Assembly (NCBI RefSeq): GCF_963576545.1
Contig: NC_083638.1
Span: 27,758,900-27,822,899, forward strand
Length of the DNA: 64,000 nt
Direction: 5' to 3'
DNA from: Limanda limanda
Taxonomy: Eukaryota > Chordata > Actinopteri > Pleuronectiformes > Pleuronectidae
Both the position numbers and the translations under genes were made by a program. Below, piece after piece: positions 12,106 to 24,540 of this stretch. The notes under the pieces were generated by a model. The model had not been told where the DNA came from. It did not search any database and was given only the letters and a program-made list of their open reading frames with translations. Each line of letters begins with the position of its first letter. The stretch's first letter is position 1.

Positions 12106-15100
12106 CGTGTCCTTTTCTCCCAAACTGTGTTGCCCCCCCCCCACTCCGACCTGTGTGCTGTGTCGGGAGCATGCTGACATTTACGGAGCAGTACCTGAAT
12201 GCAGTCATGCAGCTTCTCTTTGCAGTAAAAGCATCCCTCAGCCGGGTGGTCCACGCCACCATTGTTAGAGTGCCTTATTCTGTCAAGCCCCAGGGTACTG
12301 GCTCCACCCCCCACCCCCCACCCCCGCTCCACGCACCCATCATCCCGTCTACCAGCGTCATAACTCCCACAGCCGCTCCTCTCCTATTCGGCGGCATGGA
12401 AAATCCCCCATGAGCCGCTTCCTCTGATGTAAATCACAGGTAGGGGGAAATGTGAGCCCGGCTGATGCACCGGCACTGTGCCGTGAAATCTCTGTTGACA
12501 TTACTGACGGGCGATTCCAGAGAAACACGGAGCGAGAGCAGGAGAGGAGGAACAGAGTGATAAAGAGGGAAGGGGAGCGAAGGAGAAAGACATGACGAGA
12601 CGTGAGCATCTCAGGAAGTCACTTTGGACTTGTTGTCTCTTTCTGACTTACAATGTGTCTTTGTCTCCAGGTTGATGGACTGAGAGCAGCGGGCCACATG
12701 CTTTCATTTCAGTGAGATTTGGCATGTTTAGTGATTTTTTTTCCTCCTCCCTCCTTTATAGGCTGACAGAGAGACTACCTGTTTTTATTGGTCTTAAAAA
12801 GGCCACTTTAATTCAGTCGCTGCATCTTACAGCTCTAATACCCTCTAGACCTAACCTGTTTTCTTACTTTTCTTGAGCTAACCTTTTAACAGACAAAGAT
12901 TGATTTTTTCCCCCCAGCTTTGGTATCTTTGTTTTGTGATGGAAAGAAGTGTGAAGATGCAGGTAACTTGAAAATGAAGTGGAGGTAACAAGGGAATCAG
13001 GGGAAATGGGTTATGAGAGGCAATTTCCAGGCCCACTCCCCCCTTTCCGAGCACCGAGGGGGAAAGTAAATGACTTTAACTTCAATGTATGAAAATATTG
13101 TGTTGTACTTCGTCTCCCGTGTGGCACTTCATGACGGCTTTGATATCATTTCTGATGCTGCCTCTTGCTTTGTGTGCTATCTGAGTGGTGCAACGGGCTG
13201 TAAAAGTCGACCCTTTTTTTAGCCAAAGGATGCGATTATGTAAGTGAGGGAGGCCCTGGATATTTGTCTAATGTGGCAGAGGGAGACTGGGGGGAGTTTG
13301 TCTCTAAGTGACATGGAAATGCACTCCATGGTCGCCCATGTGGGTTGAGGGAAGGGATAAAAGGAGCATGTCACCGCTGTCCGCCGCGCGAGACAAACAC
13401 AGACGACTCTCTCCTCTCCCTTGTCTACTTTTTTTGCCTGCTCCGTGTTCCTTTGTTCTCCCTTCTGCACCCCCACTCCTCCCCCACCCCTGCCTCACCC
13501 TCCGTCTCCGGGCCTGTGTTCCAGAGACAGAGTGTGAAACACGTATAGTGGCATCATGACACACAGAAAGAGTGCTTGTGCTTGTAGCAGCCGTCCACTC
13601 CAAGGTGATCTGACATCTTAAAGCGATGCTCGGCGGCAATTGCACATTCGCTCAGACAAGCGTGTTGACGTCGCTGCCTCGCCAAAAGGACCCCCACCCC
13701 CCACACCCCCCCTTCCCCTTACCAGTCTGAAGCCGGCTGCCAAGTGCTTCCGCGAAGAGGACGACTTAATTGTTTCTGCCACAGCCATGCCTCTTCTTCA
13801 TTTTTCTCTCTTTCCTTCCTAATCCCAGGGACGGGGAAAATGGAGCTGTTATTTGCATGTCTAATGATACTCAATATCACAGGCCTCTCAAAGGAGAAGG
13901 CACAGATGATTATTAATATAGCCCAATGAAGCCCTCATTTATACTGACTTTTGTTCTTAGGCCCGAGAAAAAACGGTTTTCCAATACCTGCATATTAAAA
14001 GCTGCTGAGAGGTATGAGCTGGCTGTAAATGAGGGAAAACCGAGGCAGATACTGTACATGCAAATCCGCTCGGAGTCAGTGCAGCCGCTGCTATAGGCTG
14101 CTAATCCTGCTGCAGATGAGATCAGTGCTGCTATTAAACATACAGGTCAAGGTCTTGTTTGTTTGTTTGTTGTTTTACGTCACCCCCTGCATATCAATCT
14201 GGCTCTAGATGTCAAATCAAACTTACAAATCCAACTGATTGAAATTAATTGAACATTACCCTTTAGTGTAATAGTGCTATAGCCTGCAGTTCCATGCTGA
14301 AAAAAAGACCTAAAGTGGAGAATTGCTATAAAACAAACAAAGGCGCTTAGCCAAAGCTGCCAGAGTCCATTATTCAAGTCCCAGTACAGAAAAACTTGCT
14401 GTACACCTGCACTTTCCAACAGCAACAATGCATGCCTCTCCAGCAGTGGCACTTGGCATTGAATCTGGCTAATTTGCTGGGCTCCTCAGGTAGAGAACAA
14501 TGACTTTGACAGCTGGAACAGGCACTGTGGAGCACATCTGCATTAGTATGCAGGAATAAGCCCCAAATAATGGCTCCAACACGGCATGTCTTCCAATTAT
14601 GGAAAATTGTGTGCATGTCTATATATTCTTGGTATGAAACACCTCTTGACACCTATGGGAAGTCAAAGAAAATCGGAATGTTATTTTCAATCCCCTGGGG
14701 GGTTTGCTAACTATTTTCTTAATGACTGTAATTAAAGTTGACTTTATCAAAAGTTCACAGTGGATGTAAATCTTTGCTCCTGCATATGGGACCAAATGTA
14801 GATGATTTAACATGAAATGTGTCTAGTGTTTCTCACTGTTTAACAGGGATAGAAGCAAAGTTACAATGTACAGGGCTGTGAGTACTGTGAGTACCTTATA
14901 TTTAGCTGATAATACTTCTTTATCTGAAAGAATACATTTCAAATTTAACGTTTACTTGTAATGGAATATTCTAATGATTCAAAATTGCTGTTTAAATCAT
15001 TTTACAGATTTCTATGAACTGTCCACTTGACTTAAATAATTGCAACGCCAACTGCATAATATGTCAAAATCAAATCTTATATGACTAATTATGATATATG

Positions 15101-18100
15101 ACATTTTTAAATTAGTACATCTGCACATTTACAAACCCCTCACTCATTGACAGAATTGGGGTCCCCTGTACATGTTTATGTTTTCAATTTTATTTTGTGA
15201 ACACTTCTTTAATAACGTAAAGAAACTGAGTTCTTCTTCCAGTCGTGCTACTTTCAAATGTTGTAGCAAACATTTCCCACAGTAGCTACAACCGCCGTTT
15301 CCTGCTTTACCTTCCCACACATGAGCTCCAACACTTTGACCATGAAACGTACCCGTCGGCATGAGCTGTTTGTGACATTTACCAAGATTACAGGATCACA
15401 TGTTTGACAGACACAGTTTGTGTTAATACTCACATCCACGCTCACGCTGGTTAAACCACCAGCATAAAAAAAAAAGAAGCCTGAGAGAGTGAAATAAAGA
15501 GTGCGTGAGGGAGGGAGGGAGCGGAGCCGAGAGAGGGGGGAGTAAAATGTTGAAATATGAATTACAAACCCGAGCACCATCTGGACCGAGAAAATACACA
15601 TCATAGTGGAGAGCTGGCGCATTGAATTAGACTTACTACAGGATCCATCTGCACCTCGTGAAATCAATCTCATTCCTTGATTTGATTAGGTCAGCCGCAC
15701 AGAAGAAAGAGAAAACTGTTGTGCTCCTTGATTAAGCTTGTTTTGTTTTGCGCCCCTCCACACCCCCCCCGCCTCCGGCATGCTGTGTGTACCGATGAGT
15801 CTGGGGCCCACAGGTAGGGTAATGACAGTAGTCGAGGTTAATGCAAAAAAATCTCCCTCTATTTAACACGCAGCGTGCGCACCACAGCCCCCGTAGCTGA
15901 GCTCATTTACTCTCGTTCACGGCTCCCTGTCTTTATTGTTTGGGACGTTTATTTCTCTCTTTCCTTTTTGTTTGTTTGTTTTTGCTCCAATCAACGATTG
16001 TTCTGGGAGAGGCTTAATTCTGGAGCTCTTCACAGGATACATGAAGAGCTGCCGTGGATTGGGCCCATCCACTCTACCAGAAGTCATGTTCCTTTCCTTT
16101 ATTTACCTTTGCTTTTTGGAGATGAGGCCTGTATCGGGCACCCGACAATGAACAGACTGAATATGTAATGCTCTCTCGTTCTCACAACAGGGTGTAATGG
16201 GCATGTGGTAAAAAATCTATACTGGAGATTGCTCGCATACAATAGTTAATTCTTGAAGTGAGAGCTGATGTAGCTGAAAGCCTGGATGTTTTATTTTCCT
16301 ACTTTCCTATTCTCTCTCCGCAGTGACACTGTATCCTCCCGTGATTAAAATGCGTCCTCCTGTGCATCCACACCCACAAACAAAGGGCTTTTCATGGGTG
16401 GCTAAATCTAATTGTGTTGCCCTCTTGTATATCTACCAAAGGTAGCTGCTTTGAATGATTCTCCAGAAGCAATAATGCGCCGGTGGCTGTGAATTCAGCA
16501 CATGTGCCATTGCTCAAAGTGCAGGGATGGACAGCGCGCACATTAGCCCTGATTGACCTTGGTGCAGATAGCACACAAATCCAGTGCAAATTGTCTCGTT
16601 TGTTGTTTGTCTCATTAATTTGCGATTGTCCAAGGGGAAAATAAAGCAGAATGGAAGCAGAAGGCAAAAGCTTGCCCATGATTCGGTTCTCAAAAGCCGT
16701 GCGGAGGAGGCACAATGCTGGGAGTCTCGGTGCTGATTGTAATTACGGTGCCTTTTCCAAGTGGCGCTGGCTTCAATTACAAACCATCACCTTGGCTTGT
16801 ATGTGGGTCATGACACCATCTCTCTCCCAGGATCTGCACTGACAATAAATGAACAAGAAAACATGCGGACTCTCTTTCCCCCTTTGTTTTGGCCTCCATG
16901 AATACTGTGTGTGACCTCACAGGACAGCTGTATTGATTATTGTTCTATAGCAACGGATGCCCACAAATCCCCGTGGAATTTATTCTCACGTGGACGCTGC
17001 AGGAGAATAACACGAGATAACCTCAATTTCTCAAGAGTTTTATTTTAACTGAGTTGAGAAAAATCTATATTGGCTCGCAAGAGAAGTAGAGATTAATTAA
17101 TCTTAGGGCTACATCAGCATAAAGTTAACACCTTTACAATTGGCCTTATTTGTGTGATGAAAAATTAAGGCTACAGTTTTTTCTGAATGAATTTCTTTTT
17201 TTAACAGCGACAGGGACGTTCATTATATGGTTTCCTCCAATAAGGTCTGTTGTGGCTCGCACCAGAAGGGAACTTTTCAGTCCAATTTGATAAAATGCTA
17301 CGTGCCATGAGACAGACTGCAGGGAAAATGTTCCCAAGAATAGCTAAGAGTATCATATATCATGCATCGCACCATCTGTTCCGTACATTCAAAATGTTAT
17401 TGCAATATTTAGAATTACAGATTATTCATGTAGGTGTAATTAACAGAGTCGAAATCCACCGAACGGGAGGAAACCACTCTTCATTTGCAGACGCGTTTGA
17501 ATCTATCTAGAGTAACTATTTAGGCTGCGGTTGCCTGAGGGTGTACAGATGGAAAGAGAAAAAATGGTTGCTCTAATTTTATCAGTTTTGGCAATGAATT
17601 AGCCCTTGTTGATCCCTCATTGCAAAATGAAGCCCTTTTAAATGATTTTTCAGGGGCTCAGTGTGAGACTGGGTCACACTGACCAGATGAGGAGCTGAGC
17701 CATAATAAAAGGGACCGAACAGAATAGAAGAAGGTCAACATCTGGCTGTTACAAAGGGTGCTATGTAAACCATTGCATGCAGCGCCTGGCCTAGGGGTCC
17801 CCATACATTTTACATAACAACACGCAGCCTGCTGCATATTTAATGGTTAACAAGACATTTCCCCCCCACAGTCTGGTCTGGTCATGCAACCTGGGTTAAA
17901 CAAACCTGTCATATCCGCCACATCGGGAGAGTGCTAAACATGACATTTAGAGTCCACACAGTGATGCATTATACAGAACATTCTCATGCTGCTCTACAGT
18001 ATGTCTTTGCCACTCTACATAATTTGCTACAGTAAATGTCATCTATTGTTACACACTGTCTTATTAAAAATAACAGTGTTGGATAGCAAGTACATATTCA

Positions 18101-19228
18101 AGTATTTTAAATAACTACTTGCACTTTTAAATCCTTGTACTCTTACCCCTGCATTTCAGAGGGGAACACCGCACGCATTTCTCCTCACCATTATTCTCAC
18201 GGGTGCTTGTTACTTTTAAGATTCACAAAAGTCATCATTATCCAGACAAAGCAGCTTACACGTTGTTGCATCAGTGTTAACAAACGTGTAATGTCACATG
18301 TAATAACACATGAGTGACCGAGGCCATTACTCTGCAGGACGAGTATTACATTTGATGGCTTTAGTACATTTTGCTGACAGCACTTTTGTTCTGAAGTCGA
18401 ATTTCGAAGGCAGCACTTGCAATAGTGTGTTTTCACACTGTAGTACTGGTGCTGTGAATCAAATAAAGAATCTATCACTTCCTCCACCACTGAAATAACA
18501 AATCTACACATGTCTTTATCGGACTGAATCTTCCTAAGATTAGTGATCTCTGGAGAGAAGTCATCTCTGACCCCCCACAAGGGCTATCTGAGGCAGATTT
18601 GGGGAGAGGGCAGTCTGACGTACTCTGTGCAGTCTGTTCTAGAAGACAGGAGCTGACAAGCTGCATCACAGTGACAGCATGTCCTCCCCCTCGCTCCCGC
18701 TTCTGTCTCCCTTGCCTCCTCCAGTCCTACTGGTACATACATAGGAGGAGAACATGTCCTATCCAACATTTGCCCTGACAAGGAGCATAATCATTAGTTC
18801 CCTTCTGTACGACTACATTAACCATGTGGATTCTAGGTTGGATGTGGTGGTAGGGAGTGGAATGTATGGAACCTTCCTCATTAGAACACAGTGATTGTTC
18901 AAGTGATTGCCATAAAAGCTCTTCTTCAGCGGGGACTGACATATTTCCTCCTCCGCTGACAGGGTAAGCAGTCCCATGCAGCCCCTGATTGGGCGGTGTG
19001 TGGCTGGCAAGTAGAGGTGCGTGCGAGTGTGTACGCGTACATGTGAGCGGGGGCATGCACACAACAGGACCGGCTCCGAGCAGGGAGCACTGCAAAGTAC
19101 TGCCACGGGATCATTTCTTCAGTCAGCTGAGGCTCTCCTCATCATCCGGAGCTGCAGCCTAAAAATATATGGATGTTTTTTCTTTTCAACAGCCAGAGTA
19201 CAGCGACTAAGTCATAATAACTTTCCGT

Positions 19229-19264
19229 GAGTGTGTGTATATATATATATACACACACACACTC
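19229..19264 (+). repeat. (GT)(AT)(AC) self-complementary microsatellite
   Basis: GT repeats run into AT repeats and then AC repeats, framed by GAGTGT and ACACTC, so the block can fold on itself as a hairpin. Confidence 0.85.
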
Positions 19265-22200
19265 TGCACTCACTGATGGTTTTATTACTTCTTTATGATA
19301 GCCTCTGTCTGCATTCATGAAATAATGCAATCACTGTTAACATTGGTCACAACTAGAATGACACTGAACATCATGGGCAACATTTCAATAATTTTCCAGG
19401 TGTCTCTCTCTCCACCAGCCCGGACAACATAGAACCGGCTGTGCAAAGATCCATGGGTCTAAAGAGCCGTCACTCTGCTCAAAATACTCTATTGATGTTT
19501 TTGTGAGTCCACTCTGCATTGTCGCACATAATCATCATGAGGACACTATGTTGTTATCCATTATGTGCCCATTTCCTGAATGTCACTGTCAATGTCACTG
19601 ATTGTCGGTGATGTTTTGGTTGCCCAGGCAACTTAGCTAATGACCGGGACCTGTGACAGACTTCCTTTAACCCCCCACGCCCGTCAGTAATTGAGCTCTG
19701 TGATGACTGTGTGTGTGTGTGTGTGTGCTCCAGTGCTCAGGCTGTCTAAGAAGTGGCCGACCAGGGCATTTAGGGTAGACATCAGTGTTGGGAGCTGCAG
19801 CTGGTTACAGCCAGCTCACCTCAACTTTCAGGGAATGGGGAGTTAAAGTGCCACTTTCTAGCAAAGTGATGATTGAATGTTTGACTTTTTTGTTTTGAAA
19901 AGAAAGCACACAGTGTGCCAATTTTCCTTTTTTTTTTTTGCAGCAGGAAGATGTATTCATCCACCTACAGTTTTTGTTAAGGTGTCAGCCAGAATGCACC
20001 GTGGCTTATACCCAGACAGCTATGCAATGTACTAACTTAATTATAATATGAAATGTTAGAGCTGTCCACAATGCCCTAAAAATTCCAGACACAGTGACAG
20101 AGTCCTTTGTGCAGTTTCCGAGTGTGGGTTCTGTTTTTAATAGTGCAGCCCTAATGATAACAGCTACTTTAATTTTATGTACAGTAATGAAGTCTTGATT
20201 TTTTTCTGTAGAAAATATAAGACAGAAATAATGCACCAGCTTACCGCCACTGTCCGTTGCAGGCAGCTCTTCCTCCCCCTGTGTTTATCCTCGCAGTTAA
20301 ATGTTACAGTTTCACCACTTGATTGCATGACTTTACATCCTAACTTTGCATAAATGAAGCATTATAAAATAGCCAGCTGCTCTGTGCCCAGATGATGTAT
20401 TGCTGCTCTGTGCCGAGTGATCTATGGCGCAGGGTATAAGGGACAAAATCAAGCCTATACTGAGAAGTTGCAGGAGGCCTCTGGTGTGGTCGTCAGGAGT
20501 GGTGATATGACTAATTTATAAAGCATTACATGGTCTGGTCGCTTTGACGGACTTGAATGAACCCACAGTCCCGGCGAAGCAGGCTTTTTTCTTTCTTGCT
20601 AAGCTGCTGTACTTTTTATTTTTAGGGTTTGTCATCTATTTAAGCAGTTTTGTTGGTTCACTTTTACCATTTCTATTTGTGTACATTAGACTTCATTTGT
20701 ATTTGTAGTTTATTATAAAGCTGTCAGCCAGCTTTAAAGCATATTGAGTTGGACTGAACATATATTTTATTAACAGAATTTAATTTAGCGATGGGTTAAT
20801 AGAGGGCGACACAGTCTAGCTGAGACCCTACCTGGCCATAGTACAACCAAATTAATATATTTATATATATATATATATTATTATACTGATTTATACTCAT
20901 AATCAGACCGAGATTAACTGTAGTAAAATTATCTAAATTCAAGGTGACACCAGCTAAACATTTCATTTTGAAATGCACACTCTTATTCATTCGCCTGCAT
21001 ATGCTTCTGTAACTACATCAACATAAATGTGCATGTTCTCTACTGACCTTGAAAACAGTCCGCAACGAAAGGCCGACTTTTCCCAGAAGCTTTTGATTGT
21101 ATTTCAAACTCCTCATCTGCATGTTGAGTTTGCTCGTTGCCATGGAAGTGCAGGTGTTTAAACACTCCTGTCAGTTCGTTCTGACCTTGAGCAAAAGATC
21201 CAGAATGAAGATGTTCAGACCTGTTTTGACATGTTTTAAGACTTTGGCTCTGTAGCGTGACCTCCCCTGACAGCGTTAGTGTCAAGTGAAGTAGTGGCGT
21301 GTCAGTGCCAAGCACAGCAGGATTAAATTGTAGCTGCCTCGCTAAAATATTCACTGCGTGATATATGGTGCAACCAAAACCAATATGCAAGCTGAAGTAG
21401 TCAAGTTTGGAACTCTTCGAGGGAAACCAGCCACATGCTGTCATGTACTGTAATGCCGAGCCGCGGGCACACCGCCACACACAAGAAGTCACAACACAGG
21501 ACAAAAAAACTCAATGACAGACCATCATTAATTTGAGCTCATTTAAAGAGTTTCTCAGTGTGCAGGATGTTGTGAGGCATTTGTGTTAATGAGCTGCATC
21601 ATTCATGTGAAATGATGGCACAATTAGGAAAACAAAAGTGCAAGGTGTGACAATTTAAGTGAATGTGCTTTGTCAGTGTCTGCAAACAACACCTCAGAGA
21701 CGGCATATGCATAAAAGGCGGCTTATAAAAACATTGCGGGGGGTTTAGAGGTCGGGATTTTCACCGACAGATTTTTTACCTTGCTACTCTGCCCCCTTGC
21801 CACGCTCCCACGGGAATGGCTGCCGAAAGACTGAGGCAGGAAATGAAATTAAAGCTGCTGAATACAGATGTTTTGATGAATGCCTCGGCTGTGTGTGCGT
21901 GTGCATGTGTGCGTGTGTGTGTTTATGAGAGCCGCGTATATTAACACAAATACGAGCGGAGGAGAGGACGGCTGCCAGCTGTGTCACAGCTACACTGCAC
22001 ATCGCTGGATCTGTAAATGTTCTGCTCGCTGTGCTCGGTGCCTCTCTCCTCTGCTCTGAAAGTCACTCACCTTGGGGATCAAGAGGCTTATATGAAAGGT
22101 GACTTACAGTGAAAGAAGTGCGCTCTCTGTTCATGTAAATAGAAAGCAAGGTCCTCAGCTTCACTCGCGGAGCCCCGGTGCTTCTTTTGTTCTATGACCT

Positions 22201-22975
22201 CTTTCTTTTCGCACCATTGTGTCTCCTGCCCTTCCAATTTACCTCTTACATCCACAGATGTTTCCTCGGCCCTCGTGTAGCAGTGTAAGACTCATTAGTT
22301 ATACTCAGCCCATGTGGCGAGTGGGAGCCAGCCAGTCAGCCTAGCACGTAATGCAGCTTTAGTGAACTAATGGAACTGTAATTACAAAAATAATGAGGAA
22401 CATGCAGTGTAGTCCAGTAACTGAGGGGCTAGTTATTCGTGAGCATGAACCACTGTGCTCACAGATTCCTCCTTAATTTTTCATGGATTCTGATACTTCT
22501 CTGTTCTTGCCCGTGTTGTGGAATGCACATTCAGAACGCTTCTAGCATCTTGGAGCTGGGAATTTCAGACTGCAGGGAGCAATATCCCCCCACATTGTGT
22601 GTTTCTATGATGTATTTGCGACGTATAAAAACAAGGAACAATGTAGGCTAAGGTCCATTTCCTGTGCTACTTATAAAGTTATTGTCCCCACCGGGCCTCA
22701 TTTAGCAAAGTGTAGGCTATGTCGAGGCACGTTTAGTGTCCCTGCTACACTAGTTGCCACAAAGCACAGCAGCAAAAACAACACATTACAGTCATATTGC
22801 AAACGTATCCGCATTTACACGGCGAGATAGTTTCCAGAATGTGCTGAGCTTATCAAGTTGCATTAATTACATCCCCCCCCCCCCACCCTCCTTGTTTTCT
22901 GTTTACACCGTGGAATCAAACTGACTCTGCTGCACCTTTAAACTGAATTGTTGTTACTTTGTCTCTCCATTGCAG

Positions 22976-23270
22976 CTACACACAGACTTGGATGTGGGCG
23001 GCAAGAACATCAAGTATGTCCTAGCGGGCGAGGGCGCGGGCACCATCTTTGCCATCAATGAGTTAACTGGCGACATCCACGCAATGAAGAGGCTGGACCG
23101 CGAGGAGAAGGCCGAGTACACACTGACAGCCCAGGTTGTTAATGCCGATACAGACGAGCCCTTGGAGCCGCCGTCCGAGTTCATCATCAAAGTCCAGGAC
23201 ATTAATGACAATCCCCCACAGTTCATCGAAGGCCCGTACAGAGCTGCTATTCCAGAAATGTCTGCTGTTG
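22976..23270 (+). CDS. cdh8: Type II cadherin (cadherin-8-like), exon for most of EC1 and start of EC2
   Basis: This 295-bp internal exon starts in phase 0 after a pyrimidine-rich tract ending TTGCAG and ends in phase 1 before GTGAGT. It encodes 98 full residues plus one base of a glycine codon. It opens with LHTDLD, directly after the strand that carries the adhesive tryptophans in type II cadherins; that strand is in an upstream exon outside the window. Calcium-site motifs are LDRE (residues 40-43), the linker DINDNPP (75-81) and the EC2 glutamate in PEM (93-95). Type II cadherins are calcium-dependent adhesion proteins at the plasma membrane, mainly patterning neurons and synapses. LHTDLD and [14 protein letters not shown] favour cadherin-8 over cadherins 6, 7, 10, 11 and 20 as I remember them. 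Type II cadherin identity is near certain; the paralogue is less so (about 0.75). The upstream intron exceeds 22.9 kb. Confidence 0.95.
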
Positions 23271-24092
23271 GTGAGTCACATTAGACAAGCTTAAATTCTG
23301 GTCCGTGCCGCACGCAGCACTCATCAGTGTGTGAGATTCCTGAGACGGCAGATCTATAATGGGCTACTGCATACAAATAATGAGTGAATAAGAATAAGAG
23401 GAAATGAGCATGCCTATTTACAAGCCTGCCCGCCACGAGTGTCTCGGCGAAATGAAAATACAAGAATGATAAATCCAATCAAATCACTAGAACTTCACCC
23501 ATGGCTCGGCGCTGCAACTTCAAGTCAACACGCGCTTAGCACGGCCGCACGATGCAAATGTTACATCCACTGCAAACACAAAGAAGTCCAACTGACAACA
23601 TGCACAACATGAGCCAAACAATCTGTGTGTGTTGTAAGATGAAAATACTCACAACACTGGGCGAGCAGGAAATGCTCCGACTGCTCTTCACACACAACTC
23701 GAGTTTTGCAGGGGGTGAAAAAAGCAGTATTAGCACATTTCAGACGTGCTGCAGCAACATCAGCATATGTAGATACAACACTTGCACTTCTGGCAAGCGT
23801 AACAAAATGCTATTTTCCTCTTTGTATGGGTCAAGGGTCATGCTGTCTTATGATGTAGGCCATTTGGGAATATGTTTTTTTTTTTTTTTACTGCATTCTT
23901 TACATTTTCATGAGTGCAGTGCGATGACTAGGATCAAGTATTATTCATGGAGAGTTTAGAAGGCCCAGACTGTAATATTTTATTGATGGCAAAATCTGTA
24001 GACCATTGGGACTAGCAATAGAAACCACTGTCGACTACCTGATTTAGTATATAGAATATAGAATTAGACGTGGAACATTTATTCTTCCTAAA

Positions 24093-24540
24093 GCCAAATT
24101 CATGCTTCTGTGTCTATGCTATACCTTGACATGCACCTACCAAAAAATATAGCTACACATTTCAGCGACGCGGACTGCAAGAGCTGTGATTGGTCCACTT
24201 GGTAGCATCACATGTCAGGCAGACTCGCCGCCATTTTTGAATTGAGTTGACAAATGAACATAGATTACTTTTCTTCATTGCAGTTCTTTAAGAAAAAGTA
24301 ATTGCTCTTGAACATCTGTCATCTCCAACTTCAACACGATCCTCTTAGTAATATTCGCTATTGTTCTGACAGAGACGCCAGAGAATTTGTAAAGAAGTGG
24401 ACCCGAAGCAAGAAGACACTCAACACCAGCAAAGAAACTCTACAGCCCCTAGCGTTGCTGCTGTGTAATTGCAGCATTACTCACGCACACCTACACACAA
24501 CTATGTCGCGTAGCTTTGATGCAGAAGCATGAATTGGGCC
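24093..24540. mobile_element. MITE-like non-autonomous DNA transposon with terminal inverted repeats
   Basis: The left end reads GCCAAATTCATGCTTCTG (24093 onward). The right end (about 24511-24540), read on the other strand, gives GCCCAATTCATGCTTCTG, so the two ends are inverted repeats of roughly 28 bp with a few mismatches. The ~390-bp interior has no significant coding capacity. The layout fits a PIF/Harbinger- or ISL2EU-like MITE in fish. I could not settle a target-site duplication; CCT on both sides is possible. Confidence 0.65.

Larger units (their letters stand above)
1..22975 (+). other. Intron (3' part) upstream of the EC1 exon
   Basis: No exon could be identified here. I looked for the preceding cadherin exon (signal peptide, propeptide and the tryptophan-bearing strand) and did not find it, so the region is read as the downstream part of one very long intron, as is usual for the first coding intron of type II cadherins. 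It contains many AT-rich unique stretches, microsatellites (near 497, 1718, 9784, 9920), poly-G runs (2960, 6378), a palindromic POU octamer (3312), a 32-bp palindrome (12074) and fragments of dispersed repeats (7900, 11588). Open frames in it show no recognisable domains. Confidence 0.8.

Noticed and set aside
18060..18180. Resemblance to a fish repeat with 'TACTTTTAC...CATTTCAGAGGG'
   Set aside because: Too diverged and short to call as a repeat copy with confidence.
21040..21504. 154-codon open frame on the minus strand
   Set aside because: No recognisable domain, no splice or promoter context, and length reachable by chance in 64 kb.
22954..23226. 90-codon open frame antisense to the EC1 exon
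   Set aside because: A shadow of the real coding exon.
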